64,000 nt of DNA from UBA3792 sp045114775. GTDB lineage: Bacteria > Bacillota > Clostridia > Christensenellales > CAG-138. The position numbers and the translations under genes are program-made. The notes under the pieces were generated by a model, which saw only the letters and a program-made list of their open reading frames with translations, was not told where the DNA came from and did not search any database. Position 1 is the first letter of the stretch. Each line of letters opens with the position of its first letter. Of the stretch, positions 34,173 through 42,322 are shown piece after piece. The stretch spans positions 62,001 to 126,000 of the forward strand of contig JBGULC010000010.1 of NCBI GenBank assembly GCA_045114775.1, read 5' to 3'.

Positions 34173-35214
34173 GCAAAACCTCCGTGATCGCCGCGATCAG
34201 CGCGGCGTTTTCCTCGTGCGTGCGCACCGCGATCCGCACGTCGCCCGTTTCAAGCCCGCGGTAGTTGGCGCAGTCGCGCACCAGGATCCCGCGCCGCAGC
34301 AGTTCTTCATACAGCGTCGGCACGCCGGACAGCAGCAGATAATTCGCGTCGCCCGGCAGAACGGACACGCCGAGTGCGGAAAGCGCCCGAATGAGATACG
34401 GTTTTTCTGTCGCAAACAGAGCGCGCGTCCTCTGCGCCCAGTCCGGGCAGCGCAGAGCGGCGAGCCCCGCGGCCTGCGCGACGGTCGAGACGTTCCACGG
34501 CTGCGCCGTTTCGGACATCTTCCGCAAAAGCTTTCTGTTCTTCGAGACCGCATAGCCGAGCCGTACGCCCGCCATGCCGTAGGTCTTGGTAAACGCTCTG
34601 AGGATCAGCGCGCGATCGCCGTCCCTGAGCGAGCCGATCAGCGAAAACGCCTTGTCTTCGTCGCAGAGGTCGACGAAGCATTCGTCCAGAAACAGCCATG
34701 TGCCGGTCTCCCGGCAGCGGTCGAGAATCCGCAACAGCAGATCGGGATCGACGCTCTGCCCGGTCGGATTGTTCGGCGAACAGAGCAGCAGCGTGTCCGT
34801 ATCCTCCTTGATCGCGTCGAGAATGCGGTCGGTGACCCGAAAGCCGTTCGCCCGCTCAAGCGGATAGAACGTCGGGTCGACATTCTGCGCAAGAAGCGCG
34901 GTCTCGTACTCCGCAAACGACGGCACGGGCAGCAGCGCGGCGCCCGGCTTCAGCGCCGAAACGAACGAGAAGATCAGCTCGGCCGCGCCGTTGCCGCAGA
35001 GGACCTCCTCCTTCAGAACGCCGTGCCGCGCCGCAAGCGCCTCGCGAAGCGGCATGCAGTACGGGTCCGGGTAGCGGTCGACTTCATCCGCCGCGGCGCG
35101 GATCGCCGCCTTGACGGGCTCCGGCGTGCCGTACGGATTGACGTTCGCCGAAAAGTCGAGCGTGACGCGGTTCTGATAGATATCGCCGCCATGCACATAG
35201 TCCTTGAGGATCAT
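34165..35214 (-). CDS. cobD: Threonine-phosphate decarboxylase
   Basis: A 349-residue PLP enzyme of the histidinol-phosphate aminotransferase fold. It makes (R)-1-amino-2-propanol phosphate, the linker to the nucleotide loop. HGGDIYQNRVTLDFSANVNPYG is cut here to the key words: an N-terminal HGG and DFSANVNP are the CobD signature. CSPNNPTGQ and the Schiff-base Lys in AFTKTYGMAGVRLGY are present. Next to cbiB, which uses its product. Confidence 0.92.
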   Translation of the reverse strand: MILKDYVHGGDIYQNRVTLDFSANVNPYGTPEPVKAAIRAAADEVDRYPDPYCMPLREALAARHGVLKEEVLCGNGAAELIFSFVSALKPGAALLPVPSFAEYETALLAQNVDPTFYPLERANGFRVTDRILDAIKEDTDTLLLCSPNNPTGQSVDPDLLLRILDRCRETGTWLFLDECFVDLCDEDKAFSLIGSLRDGDRALILRAFTKTYGMAGVRLGYAVSKNRKLLRKMSETAQPWNVSTVAQAAGLAALRCPDWAQRTRALFATEKPYLIRALSALGVSVLPGDANYLLLSGVPTLYEELLRRGILVRDCANYRGLETGDVRIAVRTHEENAALIAAITEVLHG

Positions 35215-36200
35215 AGTCCGAGCCCTCCGAAATACGCAAGCGGCAGCAGGATCGCCTCGAACAGAACGAGCAGCAGAACGCTTGCGCCGTACATCAGCTT
35301 TGCGGTACGCTTTACGTCCGCCCGTTCGATCGGACGGTCGGGATCGCCGATCGTCGGCTTCTCCACGCGCTTTCCGAAATAGCTTGCGGGTCCTGCAAGC
35401 TCAATATGCAGCGCGCCCGCCGCGACCGATTCGGTCTGCGCGGAGTTCGGGCTTGCGTGCTTTCTGCGATCGCGCCGCCAGATGCGGAACGCGTTCTTTC
35501 CGTCAAGCTTCAGAAGCGGACAAACTGCGATCATGGCAAGTGCGGAAAGCCTTGCCGGGATATAATTCACGACGTCGTCGAGCTTCGCCGCGGCGCGTCC
35601 GAAGTAAAGATAACGCTCGTTTTTGTAGCCGATCATCGAATCCATCGTGTTGATCGCCTTATAAAAGAATCCGCCGACCGCGCCGAACAGGACCATAAAG
35701 AGCATCGGCGCGATCACGCCGTCCGAGGCGTTCTCCGCCACGGTTTCGACCGCAGCCTTCAGTACCTGCTCCTCGGAAAGACGTTCCGTATCGCGGCCAA
35801 CGAGCATCGCGATCTGCTTCCGTCCGGCTTCGAGTCCGTCCGCTTCGAGCGCTTTGACCACCTTGTTCGCTTCCTTTTGCAGACACCTTGCCGCAAAGCA
35901 CTGCCAGCACATGATGCTGCTCACGGCAAAATATGCCCACGGAGAAAGCTTAAAAAGCCCGAACAGGACGCCGAAGCTCACGCCCGCCGACAGCAGCGGA
36001 ACGATGATCGCGGTCAAAAGTCCCGCCGCGAACGCGCCGCGGTCGGTCTTCGGAAACGCCCTGCGAAGCGTTTTTTCCGAAAATGAAATCAGCTTGCCGA
36101 TCAGCACGACCGGATGCGGAAGCCAATGGGGATCGCCGAGGATGCAGTCGATCAGAAAGCCCGCAAGAACGGACAGCAGCGTCAGTACAAAAAGGGTCAT
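35211..36200 (-). CDS. cbiB: Adenosylcobinamide-phosphate synthase
   Basis: A 329-residue membrane protein with about five to seven hydrophobic segments. It joins aminopropanol phosphate to cobyric acid. DCILGDPHWLPHPVVLIG at the start, NASDGVIAPMLF and RRDRRKHASPNSAQTE are family signatures. Four-base overlaps on both sides, between the ABC transporter and cobD. Confidence 0.96.
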   Translation of the reverse strand: MTLFVLTLLSVLAGFLIDCILGDPHWLPHPVVLIGKLISFSEKTLRRAFPKTDRGAFAAGLLTAIIVPLLSAGVSFGVLFGLFKLSPWAYFAVSSIMCWQCFAARCLQKEANKVVKALEADGLEAGRKQIAMLVGRDTERLSEEQVLKAAVETVAENASDGVIAPMLFMVLFGAVGGFFYKAINTMDSMIGYKNERYLYFGRAAAKLDDVVNYIPARLSALAMIAVCPLLKLDGKNAFRIWRRDRRKHASPNSAQTESVAAGALHIELAGPASYFGKRVEKPTIGDPDRPIERADVKRTAKLMYGASVLLLVLFEAILLPLAYFGGLGL

Positions 36201-37327
36201 ACCGTGACCCCCTTTATGACCGCGTCTGCGTCGACAAGGATCCCCGCCGATTCTGCCGCTTCATATAAAGCACGATTCGCCGCGTTCGTCTCGCCGAACG
36301 ACGGCACGGTGCAAACGACCCTGCCGATCTCCAGCATCCGCGCTTTCGCCGCTTCGACGTCGGCCGCGGACGGCACGGCGAATGCGGGCACGTAAAAGAG
36401 CGCCGCCGCCAAAGCCTTCGCAACCGGATGATCGAGGTCGCTGCTTGACAAAATCCCAGCCGCAAACGGCACGCCCGCCCGCTGCAAGGCGCGGTACACG
36501 GGAACGCCGCTGCCGCCGCCGCCGATCACAAAGACCCGCGGCTCGCCCGAAACGGCGGGAAGCTCCACGCTGCCGAACAGCGCGTTGAAGCTGCCGCGCT
36601 CGACGCCGTACAGCGCGGTGATGTATTCGTCGGTGAAGATCTCCTCGGGCACGCCGCAGCGATCGATCCGGTCGTGCGCAACGCATACCACGCGGTCGGA
36701 GACCTTTTCGGCAAGATCCAGCTCGTGCAGGGACAGGATGACCGCGACGTTTCTTTCGCGTACCATGCGCTTCAGAATGTCCAGAAGCTCCAGCTTATGC
36801 TTGACGTCGAGGAAGGACGTCGGCTCGTCCAACACGATGATCTCAGGCTGCTGCGCGATCGCGCGGGCTAAAAGGATCCTCTGCCGCTGACCGTCGGAGA
36901 TCGCGGTAAACGGCCTCTTTGCGTAGTCCTCCGCATGCACGGTCGCGATCGCCTCGTCGACGATCCGCCGATCCTCCGCATTCAGGATGCCGAGCGCACC
37001 TGTGTACGGATAGCGTCCGGTCGCCGCAACGTCCCAGCAGGTCAGAAGCTCGCCGCGGATGCGCTCGGTCATGACGATCGCAAGCTTTTTCGCAATGTCG
37101 CGCTCGCGCATGGCCGCCATGTCGCGCCCGTCGAGCACGACCGTGCCCGCAAGGAGCCTGAGCTCCTTGATCATGCTTTTCAGGATCGTGGACTTGCCGG
37201 CGCCGTTCGGTCCGATCAGCGTCAGGATCTCGCCGCGGCGCACGCCGATGTCGATGTTTTCGATCAGCGGTTTGCCGCCGTAGCCGACGGTCATTCTTTC
37301 GGCGGAAATGTAATAGACGTCGCTCAT
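36197..37327 (-). CDS. BtuD/FepC-type ABC ATPase with an extra C-terminal domain
   Basis: A 376-residue protein. Residues 1 to about 255 are a normal ATPase of the FecCD/BtuCD class: Walker A IGPNGAGKS (about 34-42), signature AISDGQRQRILLARA, Walker B IIVLDEPTSFLD, then an H-loop in LSLHELD. After this lies a domain of about 115 residues starting RVFVIGGGGSGVPVYRAL, which looks like a small Rossmann-type fold with a glycine-rich turn. The same fused form is not part of standard BtuD (about 250 residues). The start is the ATG ending at 37327, overlapping the permease stop. It energises import of a corrinoid, or another tetrapyrrole or metal chelate. Confidence 0.88.
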   Translation of the reverse strand: MSDVYYISAERMTVGYGGKPLIENIDIGVRRGEILTLIGPNGAGKSTILKSMIKELRLLAGTVVLDGRDMAAMRERDIAKKLAIVMTERIRGELLTCWDVAATGRYPYTGALGILNAEDRRIVDEAIATVHAEDYAKRPFTAISDGQRQRILLARAIAQQPEIIVLDEPTSFLDVKHKLELLDILKRMVRERNVAVILSLHELDLAEKVSDRVVCVAHDRIDRCGVPEEIFTDEYITALYGVERGSFNALFGSVELPAVSGEPRVFVIGGGGSGVPVYRALQRAGVPFAAGILSSSDLDHPVAKALAAALFYVPAFAVPSAADVEAAKARMLEIGRVVCTVPSFGETNAANRALYEAAESAGILVDADAVIKGVTV

Positions 37328-38400
37328 CTTCCGCCCTCCTTCTGCCGCCGGAGCATCACCAGGATGACGATCGGCGCGCCGAAGATCGCCGTGACCGAGC
37401 TGATCGAAAGCTCGCTCGAAACGATCGTGCGGGCAATGAGATCGCACAGGAGGCAGAACCCTGCCCCGCCTAAAAAGCACGCCGGGATCATCACGATCGG
37501 CTTTTCGGTCTTGAACAGCCTGCGCATCAGGTGCGGCACCGCAACGCCGACGAAGCTGATCGGTCCGGCAAACGCCGTAACGCAGGCGGAAAGCACGCCG
37601 GAAAGCAGGATCAGCGCCACGCGGAACACCCGGATGTTCACGCCCATATTCTTTGCGTAGACCTCGCCGAGCTGATACGCGCCGATCGGCTTCGAAAGCA
37701 GGAACGTCAGCACGAGCGCGGGCAGCACGACGGCGGTCATGACCGCGACGTTCGGCCAGGTGATGCGTGCAAAGCTGCCCATGGCCCAGTCGTGGAGCTT
37801 GACGATGTGCGATTCGTCCGCAAACTGCACGATGAGCTCTGTAATCGCCGAGCAAATATAGCCGATCATGACGCCGCAGATGACCAAAAGCGACATACGT
37901 TTGACCTTATAGGAGACCGCGAGCACAAAGCCCATCGAGAGCATTGCGCCGAGAAACGCCGCAAGGATCAGCGTGAGCGATCCCACCGCGACGCCGCGGC
38001 CGACGAGCAAAATCATCGCGATCGTCATCACAAGCTTTGCGCCGGACGAGACGCCGAGGATGAACGGACCCGCGATCGGGTTTGCAAAAAATGTCTGCAG
38101 AAGGAAGCCGGAAAGCGCAAGCGCGCCGCCCAATAGGATCGCGGGAACGACGCGCACCATGCGCATATCCATCACGATCACGCGGTTCGGGCTTTCGGCA
38201 TTGAACAGCCCGTCAAGCACCTGGCCCGCGGTCAGCTTCGTGCTGCCGACCGCGATGTTCCAGAGCGCGAAAAGGATCAGAAGAACGCCGAGGACCGTGA
38301 ATCCGACCGGCAGCCGCGCGCGGTCCAAAAAGCGGCAAAACGCGGAAAGGACGGCCTTGATCCGTCCGAAAAAGCCTGTCTTCCGTTCGCCGTTTTTCAT
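37324..38400 (-). CDS. FecCD/BtuC-family ABC permease
   Basis: A 358-residue permease with about ten membrane segments. GPFILGVSSGAKL, GVMIGYICSAITELIV and FAGPISFVGVAVPHLMRRL are typical of FecCD-family proteins for siderophores, haem and cobalamin. The position between a BtuF-type binding protein and the ATPase, inside a cobalamin-riboswitch operon, makes corrinoid the likely cargo. The N-terminus has a short basic stretch (about residues 1-25) before the first helix. Confidence 0.92.
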   Translation of the reverse strand: MKNGERKTGFFGRIKAVLSAFCRFLDRARLPVGFTVLGVLLILFALWNIAVGSTKLTAGQVLDGLFNAESPNRVIVMDMRMVRVVPAILLGGALALSGFLLQTFFANPIAGPFILGVSSGAKLVMTIAMILLVGRGVAVGSLTLILAAFLGAMLSMGFVLAVSYKVKRMSLLVICGVMIGYICSAITELIVQFADESHIVKLHDWAMGSFARITWPNVAVMTAVVLPALVLTFLLSKPIGAYQLGEVYAKNMGVNIRVFRVALILLSGVLSACVTAFAGPISFVGVAVPHLMRRLFKTEKPIVMIPACFLGGAGFCLLCDLIARTIVSSELSISSVTAIFGAPIVILVMLRRQKEGGR

Positions 38401-38412
38401 ACGCGTCCTCCG

Positions 38413-39567
38413 TTATCCGAGCTTATGCAGATAAACGAGCCCGTCGGTCCCCTCGCCCGACAGCACCCGGTAGAAATCGCCGATGAGCGTTCCGAGCCCC
38501 ATCGGCTCCTGAAAAAGATTCTTCCCCGTGCACCACACGTCGCCGTTCTGCACGGCCCGGCAGTTCTTCAGCACGGGGCATTTGTCGATGAGCTCCGCGA
38601 TCGAATAGATCTCGCCGTCGATCGTGCTGTTGTAGATCAGAACGTCCGCGTCCTTCGCGCCCTCGTAGAAGCGCTCGACCGTCATGTTCACGGTCGACAT
38701 GGCGCTGTCGGACACGAGATCCGGAAACGCGTAGCTGCCGCCCGCGGTCTCGATCATCTTCACCACGTAGTCGCTGCTCTTGCGCACATTCACGCTGCCC
38801 GTTCCTGTGATATAGAAGAACGCGACGGTCCTGCCGCTCTTCGGCAGGTTTCCGATCGCCTCGGCAGCCTCCGCCTCGCGGTCGAAGAGCGCCTCCGCGG
38901 TCTCTTCCTTTCCGAGCAGCGCGCCGTAGACCTTGATCCACTCCATGCGTCCCAAGGGGTCCGCTTCGTAGCTCGACCGCTCGACGAACACCGGGACGCC
39001 GCAGCCGTTCAGCTTCTCAATGACCGCCGGGGTATGGTAGATCATCGTCGATTCGATCGCAAGGTCGCAGCCCTCGGTATAGATGCGCTCGAAATCAGGC
39101 GCGCTGTACTTGCCCGCAAACAGCATCTCGCCGCGCTCCATCGCCTCCTGCGCCTCCGGGATCGACCAACCGTCCGCCTTCGTGCCCGAAAGCCGCACCG
39201 AAGAGATCCCGTCGAGCGCGCGGAAAAAGTCCATTGCACTCGTTGCGGCAAGGTACATCCGGTCCAGCGGACGGTACGCGACCGCGATATCCGCCGGAAG
39301 GTCTATGGGCTTGCCCTTTCCCTCCGGAATGAGAAGCAGCTTGCCGGTCGCGGGGATCGTGATCAGCTCATAGCCCTCCGTGTACTGCGTAATCGAAAAC
39401 TCCGTCGCATAGCGCACCGGCGTTTCGGACACGACCGAAAGCGCGCTCCACGCGGGGCCCTCCGGGCGCGTTTCGTCCACGGATTGTTCGCCGCAGGCAA
39501 AGCACAGAATGCAGAAAACAGCGCTGAGGATCAGCGCCGTCAATTTGATTGTCCGCTTCCCGCTCAT
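38413..39567 (-). CDS. BtuF/FepB-type substrate-binding lipoprotein
   Basis: A 384-residue protein. The signal peptide ends at the lipobox CFAC (Cys25), so it is anchored outside the membrane. The body is the helical-backbone two-lobe fold of FecB/BtuF binding proteins: an N-lobe from about residue 90, the linking helix near 240, and the C-lobe with SDSAMSTVNMTVERFYEGAKDAD and VLIYNS. The ligand is unknown but probably a corrinoid, given the operon. It overlaps the NEAT-like lipoprotein gene by four bases, so the two may act as a pair in capture. Confidence 0.88.
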   Translation of the reverse strand: MSGKRTIKLTALILSAVFCILCFACGEQSVDETRPEGPAWSALSVVSETPVRYATEFSITQYTEGYELITIPATGKLLLIPEGKGKPIDLPADIAVAYRPLDRMYLAATSAMDFFRALDGISSVRLSGTKADGWSIPEAQEAMERGEMLFAGKYSAPDFERIYTEGCDLAIESTMIYHTPAVIEKLNGCGVPVFVERSSYEADPLGRMEWIKVYGALLGKEETAEALFDREAEAAEAIGNLPKSGRTVAFFYITGTGSVNVRKSSDYVVKMIETAGGSYAFPDLVSDSAMSTVNMTVERFYEGAKDADVLIYNSTIDGEIYSIAELIDKCPVLKNCRAVQNGDVWCTGKNLFQEPMGLGTLIGDFYRVLSGEGTDGLVYLHKLG

Positions 39568-39980
39568 GACGCGGGCTTAAGGGTCGCCGCGTCGAACGTG
39601 ACCGTGTATTCGATCTCGTGCGGCGTGCTCATCGCAACGGTGTCCGCCGTGATCGGAAGCGGCGTTTCAAGCGATTCGACCGTGACCGTAAATACCGAGT
39701 GTCCGTCGACATATTCCGGCGTAAGCTTTTCGCCGCCGACGAGCATATAATCATATTTGTCGCTGCTCCAGACGAGCTTCACGGCGATCGTTCCGTCCTT
39801 CACCGTGACCTCCGCGGGCGACATCAGCTTCGCCTTGCCTGTGCCGCCGGTCAGCGACAGCTCTACCGTATAGCTTCCGTCCGCGATCGCGGGCTTTTTT
39901 TCTTCCGCAGCCTTGCAGCCGAACGCCGTCAGCAGCAAAACGGCTGCCAGGCAGAAAACGATGATCCTCTTTTGATTCAT
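39564..39980 (-). CDS. Small lipoprotein with a NEAT-like domain
   Basis: A 138-residue secreted protein: signal peptide with lipobox TAFGC (Cys22), then one beta-rich domain. DGSYTVELSLTGGTGKAKL, AEVTVKDGTIAVKLVW, YDYMLVGGE and the final IEYTVTFDA follow the order of strands seen in NEAT (haem-binding) domains. The C-terminal domain of the CbiK lipoprotein upstream has the same order of words. Ligand binding is not shown. GGAGGAAAG precedes the ATG ending at 39980. The four-base overlap with the binding-protein gene suggests a joint role in uptake of a tetrapyrrole. Confidence 0.7.
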   Translation of the reverse strand: MNQKRIIVFCLAAVLLLTAFGCKAAEEKKPAIADGSYTVELSLTGGTGKAKLMSPAEVTVKDGTIAVKLVWSSDKYDYMLVGGEKLTPEYVDGHSVFTVTVESLETPLPITADTVAMSTPHEIEYTVTFDAATLKPAS

Positions 39981-40036
39981 ATAATCTTTCCTCCGTATTT
40001 TTCGTCGGACGGCCAATGCCCGTCCCAAAGGTGATG

Positions 40037-40084
40037 CAACAAACAAGGCGGCGCGGCATTCCGTGCGGATTCGCCGTGCCGCCC
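40037..40084 (-). terminator. Possible attenuator hairpin after cbiK
   Basis: On the minus strand GGCGGCACGGC pairs imperfectly with GCCGCGCCGCC, followed by TTGTTTGTTG. The T-tract is broken, so partial termination or 3'-end protection of the cbiK message is more likely than a full stop. Confidence 0.4.
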
Positions 40085-40131
40085 CTCTGTGTTCTATTTT
40101 ACACGTCTTCTGTCAGAACTGCAAGTACCGA

Positions 40132-41778
40132 TCAGCTCTTTGCGACCGGATTCTGCACGCTGACCTTGTGATCGTACCACTTCTCAGACTTGCCGAAGAT
40201 CGCAAGATCGAAATCCTCGCCGATCGCGGAAACCGGGATATCGAAGCCGTATACTTCTTCGGTCGTGCCGTCGTCGTAGGTCACGGTGTCAACCGTGGGT
40301 TCGAGGAACGTCGCGCCTTCCTTCTGTGCGTCCTCCGCTTTGCCGAGGAACAGCTTGACGATCGACTTCGAAACGAGGCTGACATGGATGACCATCTGCC
40401 CGTCCTTCACAGTCAGAACGCCGAGGCCTTTGCATGCTTCGTTGACGTGGAACATGCTGCTGTCCGTAACAAACTGCGCGTCATAAACGCCGTCCGCAAG
40501 CGCCGCCGTGTTCCCGGCTTCCGGCGCCTTTGCAAGGTTCTCACCGGATTCGATCGCCGCGCCGGTGTGCTCAATGTACATCTGCTGGATCGCTTCGATG
40601 CGGCCGAGACCGGAAATGCACGCTTCGACGCCGTCAAAGTATTTGCTTGCGATGAACCGGGAGATCCAGGATTCCGGATCATCCATGTCCGCCATGTCGT
40701 TGTTTGCATGATCGCCCGCAACGACCATCAGCGGCTGCAGGACGACATTGGTGTAGCCCGCTTCATGCACTGCCTTGATGATGTTCTCGCAGGAGGTCTC
40801 CTCCGGCTCGCCCTCGACCGTACCGATGAACACGTTCTTGTAGCCGAGCTCGTTCATCATGGTCTGCATCTGGGAATAGGTGACCTTCGCCTTGTGCGAG
40901 GTACCGTGGCCCATGAACACAAACGCAACGCCTTCCGCTTCCGCCGCTTCGAGCGAAGCAAAGCCCTTGGCTTCCACCGCGTCTGCCACCGCCGCCTTCG
41001 CAACGCGTTCCTTGTCGTTGTTCGTCTCCGTCGCGTCCGCGCCGACCTGGCCGAGCAGCGGCTCCGCAACAACGATCCTTTCAATCTTGTCCTGATACTT
41101 GGCAACCGCTTCGCAAAGCTCGTCGTATTCCGCGCCGTGCATCAGATGCGTCGGCTGCACAATGAGGTTCTTGACGCCGTTTTTCACCGCACGCTCAAGC
41201 GCCTGATCCATGTTGTCGATGAATTCGCCGTCACGCGCCTGTACATGGTTGATGATGATCTGCGCGGTGAACGCTCTGCGCACCGCCCAATCCGGGTACG
41301 CTGCCTGAAGCGCTGCCTCGATGCCGCCGATGTCCGCAGCGCGGCTCTCGTTGAACGAAGTGCCGAAGCTCACAACCAGCAGCTCGTTTTCGCCGATTTC
41401 GTCGCCGTTTCTCGGATCGTCCAGAGAAGCGTCGCCGGTGTCTCTGCCGAAGTAATCGGGATCGGCTTCCTCACCCTCGACGAGCTCCTTCTGCGCGTCG
41501 GTCAGCGCATCCCACGCAGCCTTTGCCGCTGCGCACTGCGCGTCGGTGTTCTCGTTGCGCTCCTGCACATAGATCGCGTCGATCAGCGCCGCGACCTTGT
41601 CCGCCGCTTCCTTGTCCGCGTCGGCTGCCGGTTCGGGCTCAGGTTCGGGCTCGGGCTTGGTTTCGGGCGCCTGCGTGGGCGCCGTTTCATCCTGCTTCTG
41701 TTCCGCAGGCTTCGTGCACGCCGCAAACAGCGTGAGCGTCATCGCCATGACCAGAAGCAATGCAATCATCTTTTTCAT
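40132..41778 (-). CDS. cbiK: Lipoprotein sirohydrochlorin cobaltochelatase (CbiK) with NEAT-like C-terminal domain
   Basis: A 548-residue protein, about twice the size of cytoplasmic CbiK. Order: signal peptide with lipobox LFAAC (Cys21); Pro/Glu linker (about 25-50); a small helical domain (about 55-105, ending WDALTDAQKELVEG, as in Gram-positive surface proteins); the CbiK chelatase (about 130-420); and a beta domain (about 428-545). The chelatase keeps both catalytic-site His words, THLMHGAEYDEL and FMGHGTSHKAKVTY, and PLMVVAGDHANNDMAD. The last domain starts ADGVYDAQF and ends EKWYDHKVSVQNP, close to NEAT in order. The enzyme puts Co2+ into sirohydrochlorin, but its signal puts it outside the membrane. 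First gene after the cobalamin riboswitch. Confidence 0.9.
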   Translation of the reverse strand: MKKMIALLLVMAMTLTLFAACTKPAEQKQDETAPTQAPETKPEPEPEPEPAADADKEAADKVAALIDAIYVQERNENTDAQCAAAKAAWDALTDAQKELVEGEEADPDYFGRDTGDASLDDPRNGDEIGENELLVVSFGTSFNESRAADIGGIEAALQAAYPDWAVRRAFTAQIIINHVQARDGEFIDNMDQALERAVKNGVKNLIVQPTHLMHGAEYDELCEAVAKYQDKIERIVVAEPLLGQVGADATETNNDKERVAKAAVADAVEAKGFASLEAAEAEGVAFVFMGHGTSHKAKVTYSQMQTMMNELGYKNVFIGTVEGEPEETSCENIIKAVHEAGYTNVVLQPLMVVAGDHANNDMADMDDPESWISRFIASKYFDGVEACISGLGRIEAIQQMYIEHTGAAIESGENLAKAPEAGNTAALADGVYDAQFVTDSSMFHVNEACKGLGVLTVKDGQMVIHVSLVSKSIVKLFLGKAEDAQKEGATFLEPTVDTVTYDDGTTEEVYGFDIPVSAIGEDFDLAIFGKSEKWYDHKVSVQNPVAKS

Positions 41779-41862
41779 GTTTCTTTCCTCCCTTGGTATT
41801 CTCCGGGACGCCTTCGTCCCCCGATGTATGTGATGATTTACATCGCAAAAATCAGCGGTACG

Positions 41863-41892
41863 AAAAAAGCCCTTTACCTTTCGGCAAAGAGA
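41863..41892 (-). terminator. Terminator of the cobalamin riboswitch
   Basis: On the minus strand CTCTTTGCC-GAAA-GGTAAAGGG followed by CTTTTTT. It lies between the aptamer and cbiK, as the OFF-state terminator of the switch. Confidence 0.85.
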
Positions 41893-41974
41893 CTGCGTAC
41901 AAATTGCGCCCCGCAAGCAGAGCAACGGTACGATCAATCCCTCGTGATCCGGAAAATTGCTTTTCCCGTACCCG

Positions 41975-42142
41975 CAATCGGCAGGTCTCCCGGCTCGCGG
42001 CATAAAGCGCCTCCGCCTTCCCGATCGCTCAGTGGCTGCATACGCGTGGCGGCGCATAAACCGCATACGGTGACGAGTTCGCACAGGCCTTGCACCTGTT
42101 TCCCTATTATCCGCAAAGAATGCGGCACCGGCTGCGTTATTC
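41975..42142 (-). ncRNA. Cobalamin (AdoCbl-type) riboswitch
   Basis: Read on the minus strand the conserved blocks come in order: GCCGGTGCCGC, GGGAAACAGGTGCAAGGCCT, GCGAACTCGTCACCG, GCCACTGAGCG, CGGGAAGGCGGAGG and finally GAGCCGGGAGACCTGCCG. These are the core words of the cobalamin class (B12 box). It controls all 18 genes down to 22.8 kb. When the cofactor is plentiful, the terminator at 41.87 kb should form. Confidence 0.95.
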
Positions 42143-42153
42143 AATTCGACAGT

Positions 42154-42182
42154 ATTATAGATGCTTTTCCCGAAACTGTCAA
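42154..42182 (-). promoter_or_regulatory. Promoter of the cobalamin operon
   Basis: On the minus strand a perfect TTGACA (42182-42177), 17 bases and a perfect TATAAT (42159-42154), about ten bases before the riboswitch. Confidence 0.92.
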
Positions 42183-42191
42183 CCCGTACGC

Positions 42192-42239
42192 AAAACAAAA
42201 GAGGACGTTAAGAAACCGATCCGGTCCCTTATCGTCCTC
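42192..42239 (-). terminator. Terminator of the cystatin-like lipoprotein gene
   Basis: On the minus strand GAGGACG and CGTCCTC enclose a second stem (TAAGGGACCG/CGGTTTCTTA), followed by TTTTGTTTTG. It separates this gene from the cobalamin promoter ten bases further on. Confidence 0.88.
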
Positions 42240-42322
42240 ATGCATTGCGGCTGCGCCGTCCGCTCCCGCGCCGATCCGGCGCGGTTTGTGTTCAAGCAGC
42301 GCGGCGGATATTCATCCGGGGG

